Positions 54,891 to 64,000 of a stretch of DNA of 64,000 nucleotides are shown here, piece by piece; positions within the stretch are counted from its first letter, which is position 1; every line of letters starts with the position of its first letter. Location: NCBI RefSeq assembly GCF_910592395.1, contig NC_088324.1, positions 2,790,001-2,854,000 of the forward strand. Reading direction: 5' to 3'. The stretch is from Lineus longissimus (Eukaryota; Nemertea; Pilidiophora; Heteronemertea; Lineidae). The translations under genes were made by a program, and so were the position numbers. The notes beneath the pieces are model-generated. The model was not told the DNA's origin and did no database searches. It saw only the letters and a program-made list of their open reading frames with translations.

Positions 54891-56132
54891 TGAGGTCAGA
54901 ACTCCGTGTATGTTATGTGTTACGTGTTAGTGTTACAGATCTGTTAACATCCCTGTTAACCTGAACCACCAAACATGCAGTTCTGGCTAACAGCCTGTTA
55001 ACATTATGTTAACAGGCTGTTAGCAGCCTGTTAACATGGTGTTAGCAGTGTTCACTCGGCAGCAGTTTTATCATGAGTGGCACCACTTATTCCGCTAATC
55101 ACATGGCGAATACGAGCAAGCTTATCAACTAAATACTGCAAATTCAAGGAATCCCAGCCTTTTCCATTTCTACCACAGAAGTACGCATTTCCAGCGTGAT
55201 CTGGCCTCTGAATCCTAATAATCACACCATCGATGTATAGCAGAACTCGGCGAATATCCCCATTGATATCAATTAAATCACGACAGAGTTCATCGAATTC
55301 AGCAGGCTGGGGAAAAAACACATGCTGAGGCGCTATGTCCATGAAAAATCTGGCTACAAGATGAAGATTTGCGATAACTGTTGGCTTTGCCTTGCCCACA
55401 GCATACCCAACCTGTCTGTAATATCCACCAGATGCGATATACATGAGAAAAGTTTCCATCATTTCCTTTGAGGTGGTAAGAAGGGCTCTGCCTTGATTTC
55501 TCCAGGCATGTAATTCGTCCACTAACCCATTAAGCTGCTCTTCTGTGAGTCGTATGTGCCTCTCTGTAGGTTCTGTGCTACTAGCAGGTGTGCGAACAAA
55601 GTTTTCAGCTCTCTGAACAGCAACAACTTGCAAATCTGGCTCGAAAATCATCTTTCAGGATTTAACAAACCAATCAAAGATGGCTGTTAACACTAACACT
55701 AACAGGCAGTATTCTGACCTCCAGAACGTTTAACAGATCCTTAACCACCTAGTGGTTAAAGTTTCTAAAATCTACCACAATTAGAATACATTACTGACAA
55801 GATGTTTGACAGTGAGAATAGTTATTTCGAACAAATTTAGTGAAAACCCCTAGCTGATTTGTCTGGAAACAAAATAGTTATTCAAAAAACAAGCTTAACA
55901 GATTTCAGTTTGCTATGATTAAGTTAACATGTCCTGTTACAGATCTGTTAGGTGTAACACCGCATGTTACAGGAGCTGTTAGAATGTATGATTTTTAACA
56001 GATCTGTAACACTAACAGCAGTGTCACACCGGTGTTTATCTCGAGGTCAGAATTGGTGGTTAGTGTTACAGATCTGTGACAGATCTGTAACACTAACACG
56101 TAACACATAACATACACGGAGTTCTGACCTCA
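54891..56132. mobile_element. PIF/Harbinger element with 52-bp identical ends
   Basis: Terminal inverted repeats start TGAGGTCAGAACTCCGTG and stay identical for about 52 bp (through gttacgtgttagtgttac). The interior carries many copies of the palindrome ACAGATCTGT near both ends, and one truncated transposase frame. No clear 3-bp target duplication could be read. Confidence 0.8.
55052..55651 (-). pseudogene. Harbinger-type nuclease, N-terminal two thirds
   Basis: The open frame of 199 codons starts MIFEPDLQVVAVQRAENF. The HTH region follows (TFLMYIASGGYYRQVGYAVG, AKPTVIANLHLVARFF), with the first catalytic aspartate in RRVLLYIDGVIIRIQRPDH and the family block GKGWDSLNLQYLVDKLARIR. The frame ends at a stop at 55052, soon after the first D. 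The regions with the second D and the E (GDxxYP, VExxFG) are missing, lost by deletion between here and the left terminal repeat at 54891. The remaining frame has no stops, so the loss is recent or the element is a deletion derivative moved by a relative. Confidence 0.75.
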
Positions 56133-56244
56133 GCCATTGTCCTGTGGCTTGCTGGTTTGTGAAATCAAGCGTATCGAAGCATTGGAGGTCTATCATGTGT
56201 CAGGTCGTATTCAGAAGGACCTTTCGATCGTTTGAATTTCTTAC

Positions 56245-56894
56245 TAGCGAGTTTCCGCATCGCTTACGATTACGATTACGATTACGATTTGTGTTTGACG
56301 TCATCGATTTTTGGTGCTACGTCATCCCCAGCGAAATCGTCGATGGTACTTTCGTCTCGTTCTCACGAGGATTCCGGCTGATCTTCGTAAGTCGAAAAAC
56401 GATTACGTGGATTAGCGAAAAGCCTATTTTCCACGCTACATATCAAATTCAAGGTGAAATATTCATTGAAGAACACTTTAGAACATATCTGTCAAACGTA
56501 GGAACTGCATTTAATTTGATCAACGGCGATTTTGATCATGTTTTAGCGCCGAGAAAAGTGCACCCAGAGCATGAGAGCTGAGTATAGTGCCTATACTACA
56601 GTACACCAAGTCGTTGGTGTGAATGCGGAAACAAAATTTCTGGTTCATGCCGGTGTAAAAGTAAAAAGTGTCCCCCCTGGAAAAAGTGTCCGGCCCTATT
56701 GTATTCTGCAATATGGTTCTATAGAGACCCTGACCAACAATAGCTCAGAGATTGAAGCGCATAATAGAATCCTTTGTTCCCGGACATTTTATCCTAGGAC
56801 ATTTTAAACTTCTACACCGGTTTTGAGAGTATTACGATTACGACTTTGAAATCGTAATCGTAATCGTAATCGTAAGTGATGCGGAAACTCACTA
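56245..56894. repeat. MITE whose ends carry ATTACG hexamer arrays
   Basis: The inverted ends read TAGYGAGTTTCCGCATC, followed by four ATTACG-type hexamers (56263-56289 on the left; the inverse at 56850-56876). An extra piece of the hexamer is at 56831-56843. The 650-bp interior has no gene I recognise, although a 145-codon frame runs through it. Confidence 0.8.
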
Positions 56895-57030
56895 CTATTG
56901 CCGCATGGGATTCTCTAGTTTTGTGCATGCAGTTAACAACTTTAAGAATTAACTACAGGTACCTGGGTCAAAATTATTCAAACAAAAATCTCGAAAATGT
57001 CACCGACTTAAAACAGCTCACAATGATATT

Positions 57031-57240
57031 TTACTCCACTTGAGGGTAAACGCTTTCTGCAAATTCCTGACAAAAAACTGAGGTACCTTGTTCATTATAG
57101 CCATGCTGCCAAATTCTGCGTCGTATTCTCTCATCGTGTGCGCATCGATAACGCCTTTCTGCCATTTCCTCGTATTCATCTACCCATCTAGAGAAAGTTC
57201 GTGAGTGGATACGAAAACGGTTCGCAAATAAACGCATGTA
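57031..57240 (-). pseudogene. Possible N-terminal HTH exon of a transposase-type gene
   Basis: The minus-strand frame gives MRLFANRFRIHSRTFSRWVD, ERRYRCAHDERIRRRIWQHG. The layout (basic helix, arginine cluster, then a GT donor-like site AACAAG/GTACCT near 57088) resembles exon 1 of the pogo-like transposase at 18885-19149, with low residue identity. Alternatively it is a fragment of an unrelated DNA-binding protein. See the entry at 53525. Confidence 0.3.
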
Positions 57241-58787
57241 GACCGGGCATGGTCGATGCCGATCGCATGGTGCAGCCTGAATGTGTCAACGAAGCCCAGC
57301 TGCTGATTTAAGCTGTAACCATACAGATGCCTCCTTTCTTATCCTGCCTGCTCATCCGCCGCCCCATCGTCATCATTGTCCATCGAAATCACCACAAAAA
57401 TCCAAAATGCAAAGCAAAAAGTTAATCCAAAGTAACCTCGCCTTGACAAATCTGACCTCAAACCACAACCTAGACACTCGCGGTCTAAGCCTACTACACC
57501 ACAACGTCCAACTTGTATTACATTTGTTGATGTCACTTAGGCCCTTCTATGACTTGAGCTCTCCCCATCAAAATAGGCCTACTTCGGACTTTGTCATTAT
57601 TTTGCCATGTTCGGTAGTGGGACAGATAAATTTGAAGAATAGAGTATTTGGTTTTACACACATGACTTTTCTGTAAGTGTCGATTTGAGGACTGTTTATT
57701 GTAATTATGAGATAAACGTAGAGAAAATGCCTTAATATCTGATTTTCAGATGAAACTATACATTTTTATCAGATATTTCATTTTCTGTACGAAACAACCA
57801 AAACACAGAGTGCCATTTTTTTCGTGAAATGGACCACTATTATATCCTAGATGAAATCTGCACAGCTAAATAATTTACCTACATCAAGAATTAATTAAAG
57901 ACTAGTCTTTATCAATTATTGCCTACATGTAACATTCACGCACCACTTATGTTTATATATTCTGTTTTTAATAGCCGCATTTATCTATTTCATTAATTTC
58001 TTTGTTTTGCCGCAGCCTACTTTCTATCCTATTCCTGCGGTTGTGCCCTCACTTCATCCGGCTCGACACGCCCGAAGTCAGCAAAATTAATGGTAATCTG
58101 CTGATTCTGTAGACCAAGCTTACTGGAAAGAATACAAATTGTCAAATGAAATACAATGTATATTAAAAACACCCAAAAACAAGAGGCCCAAAGGCCTGGC
58201 GCTCAGGTGGATGACGTAATAACATAGGACTGAGGGTGTAAAGTAGTAAATATCGGCTTTATACTACTGTTTTAAGGTCAAGAGAACACGTCATACCACT
58301 AATATTTCCAATACAGAGCTGCCAGCTGGAAGAAATATGGCTGAACTAATCATCCATGGTATGTAAATGTTACGAGAGGCAACGGAAAATATCCCAAGTT
58401 CAGCATGTTGTATGGGAAGCTTTACAGACGAGAAGTGTCAGAGAGAATGTGACTTCTCCGGTGCCATTATTAGGAACGCGAGAAATTTGCATGAAACTTG
58501 GAAGATAGCGAAGAAGAATTACATGAACGACGTGAATGCCATGTATGAAACACGCGGTATCCTCGTGCCGTTCAATTATTTACATGTATTGCTCAGTGTA
58601 TTTCCATAAGCATCTTCCACCGGGACGATGTTGATCAAGGAATTCCCGGGGTATCAAGACCCTGCCATCTGACGGTGGCCAGCGGTACCAGGCTATGATT
58701 TTCAGCTATGTTTTGTGGCGAAACAACTGATCAAATAGCGGTATCAAAATAAGGTATGATCGAATTTCAATCCTTGGCGCAGAAACA
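57241..58787. other. No gene; dispersed repeat word at 58177-58215
   Basis: The segment caagaggcccaaaggcctgg with gcgctcaggtgg is a compact inverted-repeat word of a type dispersed in invertebrate genomes. An 80-codon frame at 58367-58609 has no recognised motif. Confidence 0.35.
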
Positions 58788-60238
58788 CACTGTTGGGCAA
58801 AATGGTTGTCACCGCTATAGAAAATTCTGAGTTTTAGGTTTATATCCATATTTCTCCACAATCATGGTCAGGTTTTTTTCATTCTTAGATTGAAATTGAC
58901 GTGAGTGACCTAATTCAATTTCGTCAAAGGGTATGGCAGTCGTGTGATGTAATAAGACACTATAAAAGGAGTGTTTCTGCTGACCATGTCCTTTCGGTCC
59001 TATGCCTATTCCACAGCCGACTAGGTGTTCGTGCATTCTCCTGGTTAACCAACGCAATCCTATTCGATTTTCTTGACCAGCCAATGCAGAACTTGTCATG
59101 CCCGCCCATACAGCCAAATTCAGCGATTTGAGGCCATTGGAAGGTGGCGCAGCGGGCAAGGTCCTGGCGTCATCGCCGAAGTGATGGGACTTTTGAAAAG
59201 GACGGTGCAAAGGTGGATTTCGAAGTGGCGACAGGACGGTAATGTTAACGTTGGGAGATCTACTGGTCGTCCTCGCATCTCTAATGAAAGAGACGACCGT
59301 CATCTCTTGCGTCGTTGCCGTGCAGATCGTAAGAAAACGACAACACAGCTGCGCAATGACTGGCACAACCTGGATAATGCTGACGAACGGTAAACCGAAG
59401 GCTGATTGCTGCCGGGTATCATGCAAGAAGGCAGGTAGTCTGTCCAAAATTGACAGATGCGGCAAAACGTCGATGGCTTCTGTGGGCGAGAGCGCATGCT
59501 GACGTGCCGGACGAAATGTGGCGCCACATCGTCTTTGGTGACGAGTCCCGTTTCTTGCTGTTCCGTGTTGATGGCAGGGTCAGAGTTCGTCGATTACCAG
59601 GCGAGCAGCTTCGGGAAGACTATGTATGTCTGCGTGTTCCATTTGGAGGTGGTTCAGTCCATATCTGGGGCGCCATTCATTGTCATGGAAAAACTGCAGT
59701 CCGCGTCCTAGAGCAAAATGTAAACGGTCTCCTCTACTTGGAGATCCTCCGTGATCACGTGCTGCCAGAAGCAAGGGCCCACTTCGGCAACAACTGGACA
59801 CAAGCAGACGACAACGCCAGACCCCACAGAGCAGCAATAGTGAACAATTTCTTGCACGAACAAGACGTCAACCGTCTGGACTGGCCTCCTTACAGCCCGG
59901 ATATGAACCCCATAGAGCACCTGTGGGACCATATCCGCAGAGAACTCGAAAATTTGGACCCTCAACCTCAGAACCTTGCCGACCTTGGTGATGCAATTGT
60001 CCGTATTTGGGGCGAAATCCCCCCAACGAAGGATACAAAGCCTCGTTACAAGCATGTCCCGACGAATTGCAGCGCTCATTGCAGCCTGTGGGGGCAATAC
60101 GCGATATTAGGTATGCAAGCAGTGAGAACGTACCCAATTGTGCAATTCCTATCAATTTGGACAATCAAATCAAAATCAAAGATGTATATGGAATCATATC
60201 TGCCATCGCAGGGGTGACAACCATTTTGCCCAACAGTG
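58788..60238 (+). mobile_element. Tc1-type DNA transposon, 1451 bp
   Basis: The ends CACTGTTGGGCAAAATGG and the inverse match for about 26 bp (to ttgtcacc). TA follows the right end (60239-60240); the left flank reads CA, one change from TA. One plus-strand transposase, broken by frameshifts. Confidence 0.85.
59075..60110 (+). pseudogene. Tc1/mariner transposase, frameshifted
   Basis: The first frame (to 59393) gives the paired-type HTH: RFEAIGRWRSGQGPGVIAEV, then a second HTH with GRPRISNERDDRHLLRRC. A 1-base loss near 59391 moves the frame. The DDE core then reads AAKRRWLLWARAH, HIVFGDESRFLLFR (first D), WTQADDNARPHRA (second D) and PDMNPIEHLWDHIRREL (E), so all three catalytic acidic residues of the D-D-34E triad are present. 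A 1-base gain near 60034 shifts the last 30 or so residues, and the original stop is at about 60108-60110. The enzyme would cut and paste the element. Two single-base indels are the main damage I can see. Confidence 0.85.
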
Positions 60239-60240
60239 TA

Positions 60241-62073
60241 TTACAATACGAGACAATCGGAAGCAAGGGAAAGAACAATTTCATAATAATTTCCTTTATT
60301 GGTATTGCTGTAAGCGGCGAGTTCCATGAGGTTTGTTTTATGCCGTTTCACATGCATACCTCTGTGTATTTTCATACGGGACATCATTCTGGAACCCAGA
60401 CTGTATGTTCAGTTCGCGGACAAGGTTGAATCTAGCTACCATTTACAGTGCATTCCATTATGTACGTGCATACGCCACGTCCACCTTGGACGAGAGTGTG
60501 CCGGATAATTTTCTGGGGAGAAGAATCCCTACTAATATAGAAGTCTCCAGCTCAAAGCCGGAGACTAATCAATAGAAATGACAAGTTTGGGACTAACACC
60601 ACTGTCTTATTTTAAAATAAGGAAGAGATTACAGGAGTCAACAAAATTAACTTATTGAGAGAAATTGACCTCTCCTGCAGGTGATTATAATTTACAAAGG
60701 GTCGTTTTTCATGACATTGTGCTATACTGTGTATCCCTAGTCAGTCGATCGGGAACAATCTATTTTTTTTAATCCAGCGATGACGTCAGTTTTGGAGATT
60801 CCCCACGTTGTCCAATGAGCGCTTTTTAAAGTGTGCCACTTGGCATGGCATGCATTAGCATGCAATGTATTTTATGGGCGATGCCAATTGCCGAACAGAA
60901 TGCCGTAGCTCCGTCAATTTTGAATAAATTTTTATGAGAGTAACATCATTGTGTTGCTTGGAATGTCTACTTTTTTCTCATGTAAGAATCGTAGTACTAA
61001 AAACTAAAATGCAAACAGAATCATGCCGATTCACTGCACATACTGTGGGAATTTTCCACTTCAAAATACATCGCGAACAGAGCGTGTACTTCTAATATAG
61101 TTTTCACAGAATTGAGGCCAAACTTTCAAGAACTAATTGCTGAAAGTAGTCCCTAAATACCTCATGACTACCCACTGATAGAAACTAGTGATAATATCGC
61201 CTACTTAACTTCTTTTTAGCAGAAAATTGGTTACCGTGTTGCAAAATCAATCTTCTATCTTTAGACTGGTCACAGTGGGTATGCTGAAATATAGCCTGGT
61301 GCCTTGGCCAATTCCATGCGCAGAATACAACTGCGCAACCATACGTCATAGCCCGGGCTTTTGAATCGTCAAAAATTCAGTTAAATGTGCCTGTAGCGCC
61401 AACTGGCGGTGAAAACTAAACTAATTCCATTACAAGTCAAAATTAAAAATTATCAAAAAATATTCGGCTAGATGTGAAAACAATATTTCCTCTGTGGACC
61501 GAGGTATAAAGGAATGAAGTTTAAACTTCCCGATGACCTCATTTGCTTACTGTAGGTTGGATCGCGCTGATTTTTGGTTTCTGAGGGTTACGCCTAATTT
61601 AGCAGCGTCAACAAAGTGCCGAGGCCTTGCGGTTACAAAATGCCCAAAAGTGACACGGATGGAAGGAAGGACAGACACCATTACCTTAGTAACATTACCA
61701 GCTTCACTGACTTTGTCAGCTGAGCTAAAAACTAATGCACATTTTTGTAAGCCCATCTTTACAAACAATGACAATAATGAAATCGAAAATCAGTGGCGGA
61801 AATTCGGGAAGGGGGGCAAAGCCCCTATCTGAGAGCACTGATGATGTGATCTTGGAAACAAGGGGATCAGGAAGGCCCCTCTGCAGCGGCAAAATGAAAT
61901 TAAAATTTTAAGTGCCACTAACGTTTTCTGGGCATCTGAATGCTAGAATTTGTAATTTGCTTTTTTGAAATAGGCGCCCTAAAAAATCATTTGCTCACTG
62001 ACGAAAAGGTGTGCCATCTATTCAGATCTACTGCGGATCAAAATAAGGGAAAAGCATCTTACGTAACATGTAC
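60241..62073. other. No gene seen
   Basis: AT-rich sequence. A short hairpin (gtctccagctcaaagccggagac) is at 60542-60564, and a ggaaggaaggacagac-type run near 61660 resembles the microsatellite part of dispersed repeats. No coding region is supported. Confidence 0.35.
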
Positions 62074-62273
62074 TTGACCGCGAAGTATTTCGCCGATATC
62101 TGGAGAAGACGATTGATCCACTCTGTCTTGATGATGAAGATATTTAATTTCTTTGATCTCAGCTTGTACTATATGCGCAGCAGCCGCTGCGTTCGGCAGC
62201 TGTGTCGTGTACATAGTGGTACCTTCAAGAGGCGCAGTCGCGAAAAGAATGGCATTCGTGTGCGCGTCCACCA
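62074..62273 (-). CDS. Orphan internal exon, unknown protein
   Basis: A 200-bp minus-strand open segment is bounded by a plausible acceptor (TTTTCTGTTTTGAAG) and donor (GGTCAA/GTACAT). It encodes VVDAHTNAILFATAPLEGTT, NAAAAAHIVQAEIKEIKYLH and SSPDIGEILRGQ. It has balanced composition and no transposon motif, so it could be a host exon. I do not recognise the protein, and no neighbouring exon was found. Confidence 0.3.
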
Positions 62274-62279
62274 CTTCAA

Positions 62280-62792
62280 AACAGAAAAATTGAAACAAAT
62301 TTCACGTGCAAGAAAGACAGTAATAGACAATTGTAATGGTGTATTTTATTATTCAGTACGTTTTTTACGTTCACCTGTCGCATCAAAGATGTACATGTGT
62401 AATAACATCTTGGTGTGGAAGTCTTTTTTGCAACGGATATCTCATTATTTCCGTTCATGCTTTGTTTGTCTTATTGTGCACCAAGTGTACTTTTGAGTAC
62501 ATTATGAACTAAAGAGAGAGAAAGAGGTTCAAATTAGATCATAATGTAGATCAATTCGAATACCAGATCTGAATTCGACACCGTTTATACCTTAACAATT
62601 ACACACTTTTATAAATTACAAAGGTTGTTTTTGAGCTTTTGAAAAACCGTTCGTAGTTACTGGTGGTCCTGCAGGAAAGCTATATTTTGTGCCTATTTGC
62701 ACAATGGGAAATTTTCAATTTCAGCGACAAGGTGCTTAAGGATCCATCCCTTGGATTGTGATTGTAACAAAACTATCTGGGCAATTTTTCTG
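62280..62792. other. No gene seen
   Basis: AT-rich sequence before the large palindrome; no supported feature. Confidence 0.35.
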
Positions 62793-63648
62793 TAACTCGC
62801 ATGGATAACACCATGGTCAAAAACATTAATTATGGTTTAAACAATAAATTGAAATTATTATTTTTTTGTCTTGCTTCAAACCCAAAAACGAAGGGTAAAT
62901 AGTGGAAACCTTGCATTTTTAGACATTCCACAAGAATTGCCATGATAAACTACTCAAGATAGTGAAAAAATTATTTAACATTTCAATAAGAAACAGTCTC
63001 AAAAAGAATTATTAAAACTTTATATTCTTAAATTTTTGGCCAAAAATGCTGACCTTATTATTGAGTAAAATCACTCTGCTGCTACAACTGATCTGCTGAT
63101 TAGCAAGGTTTAGGATTCAATTTCACTGAAAAGGTACCTGAGAGCTTCTGTTGGACTGTACCACTTCGGGACAATCAAAGAGAACAGGTGGTCATTATGA
63201 AACAGATTGAGGGAAACAAGTCATTTAATTTCATTTCAGTTCATTCATAAACTTCACTGCTTGCACCCCTCAAGAAGAAGTGGTGGAGCCCATAAACTTG
63301 GTAATCTTGTCGATATCATTCATAATAAGGGATTAACAACTGACAAGTGGCTTATGTCATGATTGGTTTGGCTGAATAAATCCAGACAGAATTTTGAGGC
63401 AAAACTGCCAAATCAATTATGTTTTCAGTACATTTTTGGGCTCTTTCCCAATGGAAATTTTAAATATTTTCTTCACTATCTTGAGGAGTTTGTCATGGCG
63501 ATTCTTATGGAATGTCTAAAATGCAACGCTCCTACAATTTACCCTTCGTTTTTGGGTTTAAAGCAAGATAAAAGAAATTAGTTAAGTCAATTTCAATTCA
63601 TTGTGTCCATAATTATGTTTTGAGCCATGTTGTCATCCATGCGAGTTT
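62793..63648. repeat. Large imperfect palindrome (arms about 215 bp)
   Basis: The left arm (62793-63010) and right arm (63440-63648) are inverted copies. Shared blocks, read on the left arm, include aactcgcatgga, aacccaaaaacgaagggtaaa and tcaagatagtga. The 430-bp centre is unrelated AT-rich sequence. Probably a decayed foldback transposon. Confidence 0.75.
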
Positions 63649-63763
63649 TAGTAAATATAGCCCTGGTAGTTTTTACTATAATCAGAATCCAAGAGATAGA
63701 TCATTAAGCCGTCAGCCCCCTTTTATTCTTTTAACGAACGCCAAAGGTCGATACAGGTTTTTC

Positions 63764-63875
63764 GCCAGCACAAATATGCACCCCTGAGAGGTTTTTCAGC
63801 CGGGTTGAGGTTCTGAAAAAAACTTTAAGTTTTCTCTTCCCTGAAAACTTCCACGGAGTGCATATTTGTGTTGGA
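63764..63875. repeat. Hairpin-forming palindrome, about 110 bp
   Basis: The outer arms ccagcacaaatatgcac and gtgcatatttgtgttgg are inverted, with inner gaggtttttca / ctgaaaacttcc and a central ttttcagccgggttgaggtt-type stem. Confidence 0.55.
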
Positions 63876-64000
63876 AAGTTGTCTTTCGTTTCGCATGGCG
63901 AATTAGGTGAACACATCACATATACAGGTGTCTCAAAAACGATAATACCCACTTTGAATCATCGATTATATGTAAACTACTACATCTTATTTTAAGTGTA

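Noticed and set aside
56144-56581. 145-codon frame inside the hexamer MITE
   Set aside because: The RLRLRLR repeat is just the ATTACG array translated; the frame crosses the terminal repeat of a noncoding element.
58367-58609. 80-codon frame with cysteines (CCMGSFTDEKCQREC)
   Set aside because: No signal peptide, known domain or splice sites; a frame of this length is expected by chance.

Overview
This window is animal genomic DNA. Its genes are split by introns with GT/AG borders, it encodes a seven-transmembrane receptor and a secreted lectin-type protein, and it is packed with animal transposon families: BEL/Pao LTR elements, LINEs, PIF/Harbinger, pogo, Tc1/mariner and many foldback MITEs. 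The mix, and the repeat that pairs a gtgagct hairpin with a GTC/CCGTC microsatellite, suggest a marine invertebrate such as a lancelet, echinoderm or mollusc. I cannot fix the phylum from sequence alone. I found no bacterial operon, CRISPR array or functional RNA gene.

Region by region: 1-1133 holds one exon of a Harbinger transposase and its subterminal CTTAAG array. 1165-7640 holds decayed minus-strand LINE parts (RT and endonuclease at 1315-3881, ORF1 at 6510-7640), separated by a 163-bp foldback and by a tandem repeat element. 8010-9820 is an AT-rich cassette with an HNH-nuclease pseudogene and an intact ORF with a hydrophobic segment. 10028-19496 is a three-layer nest: a pogo-like element contains a Harbinger element, which contains a BEL element reduced to LTR-integrase-LTR. 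All three borders and their target-site duplications can be read, and the reading frames and splice phases continue across the insertions. 20453-27824 is a near-complete but broken minus-strand BEL element.

The host genes lie mostly at 29.5-43.1 kb. On the plus strand is a three-exon gene (29548-34101) joining a fucolectin/F5-8C-type domain to a PAN/apple domain, with a LINE in its first visible intron. Next come a plus-strand GPCR pseudogene (36604-37732) and a minus-strand three-exon GPCR gene (39601-43099) that reads cleanly to 361 residues. A partial inverted copy of that receptor's last exon lies at 52069-52262.

46086-51626 is a second large BEL element with about 99% identical LTRs and a deleted RT/RNase H/integrase region. 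It carries a very young 401-bp miniature LTR retrotransposon (50423-50823) whose 134-bp LTRs each contain a tRNA-like sequence with A- and B-box promoter motifs. This is the most unusual object in the window. 53.5-64 kb holds transposase exon fragments, a third Harbinger element, a MITE with (ATTACG)n ends, a broken Tc1 element, one possible orphan host exon and large imperfect palindromes.
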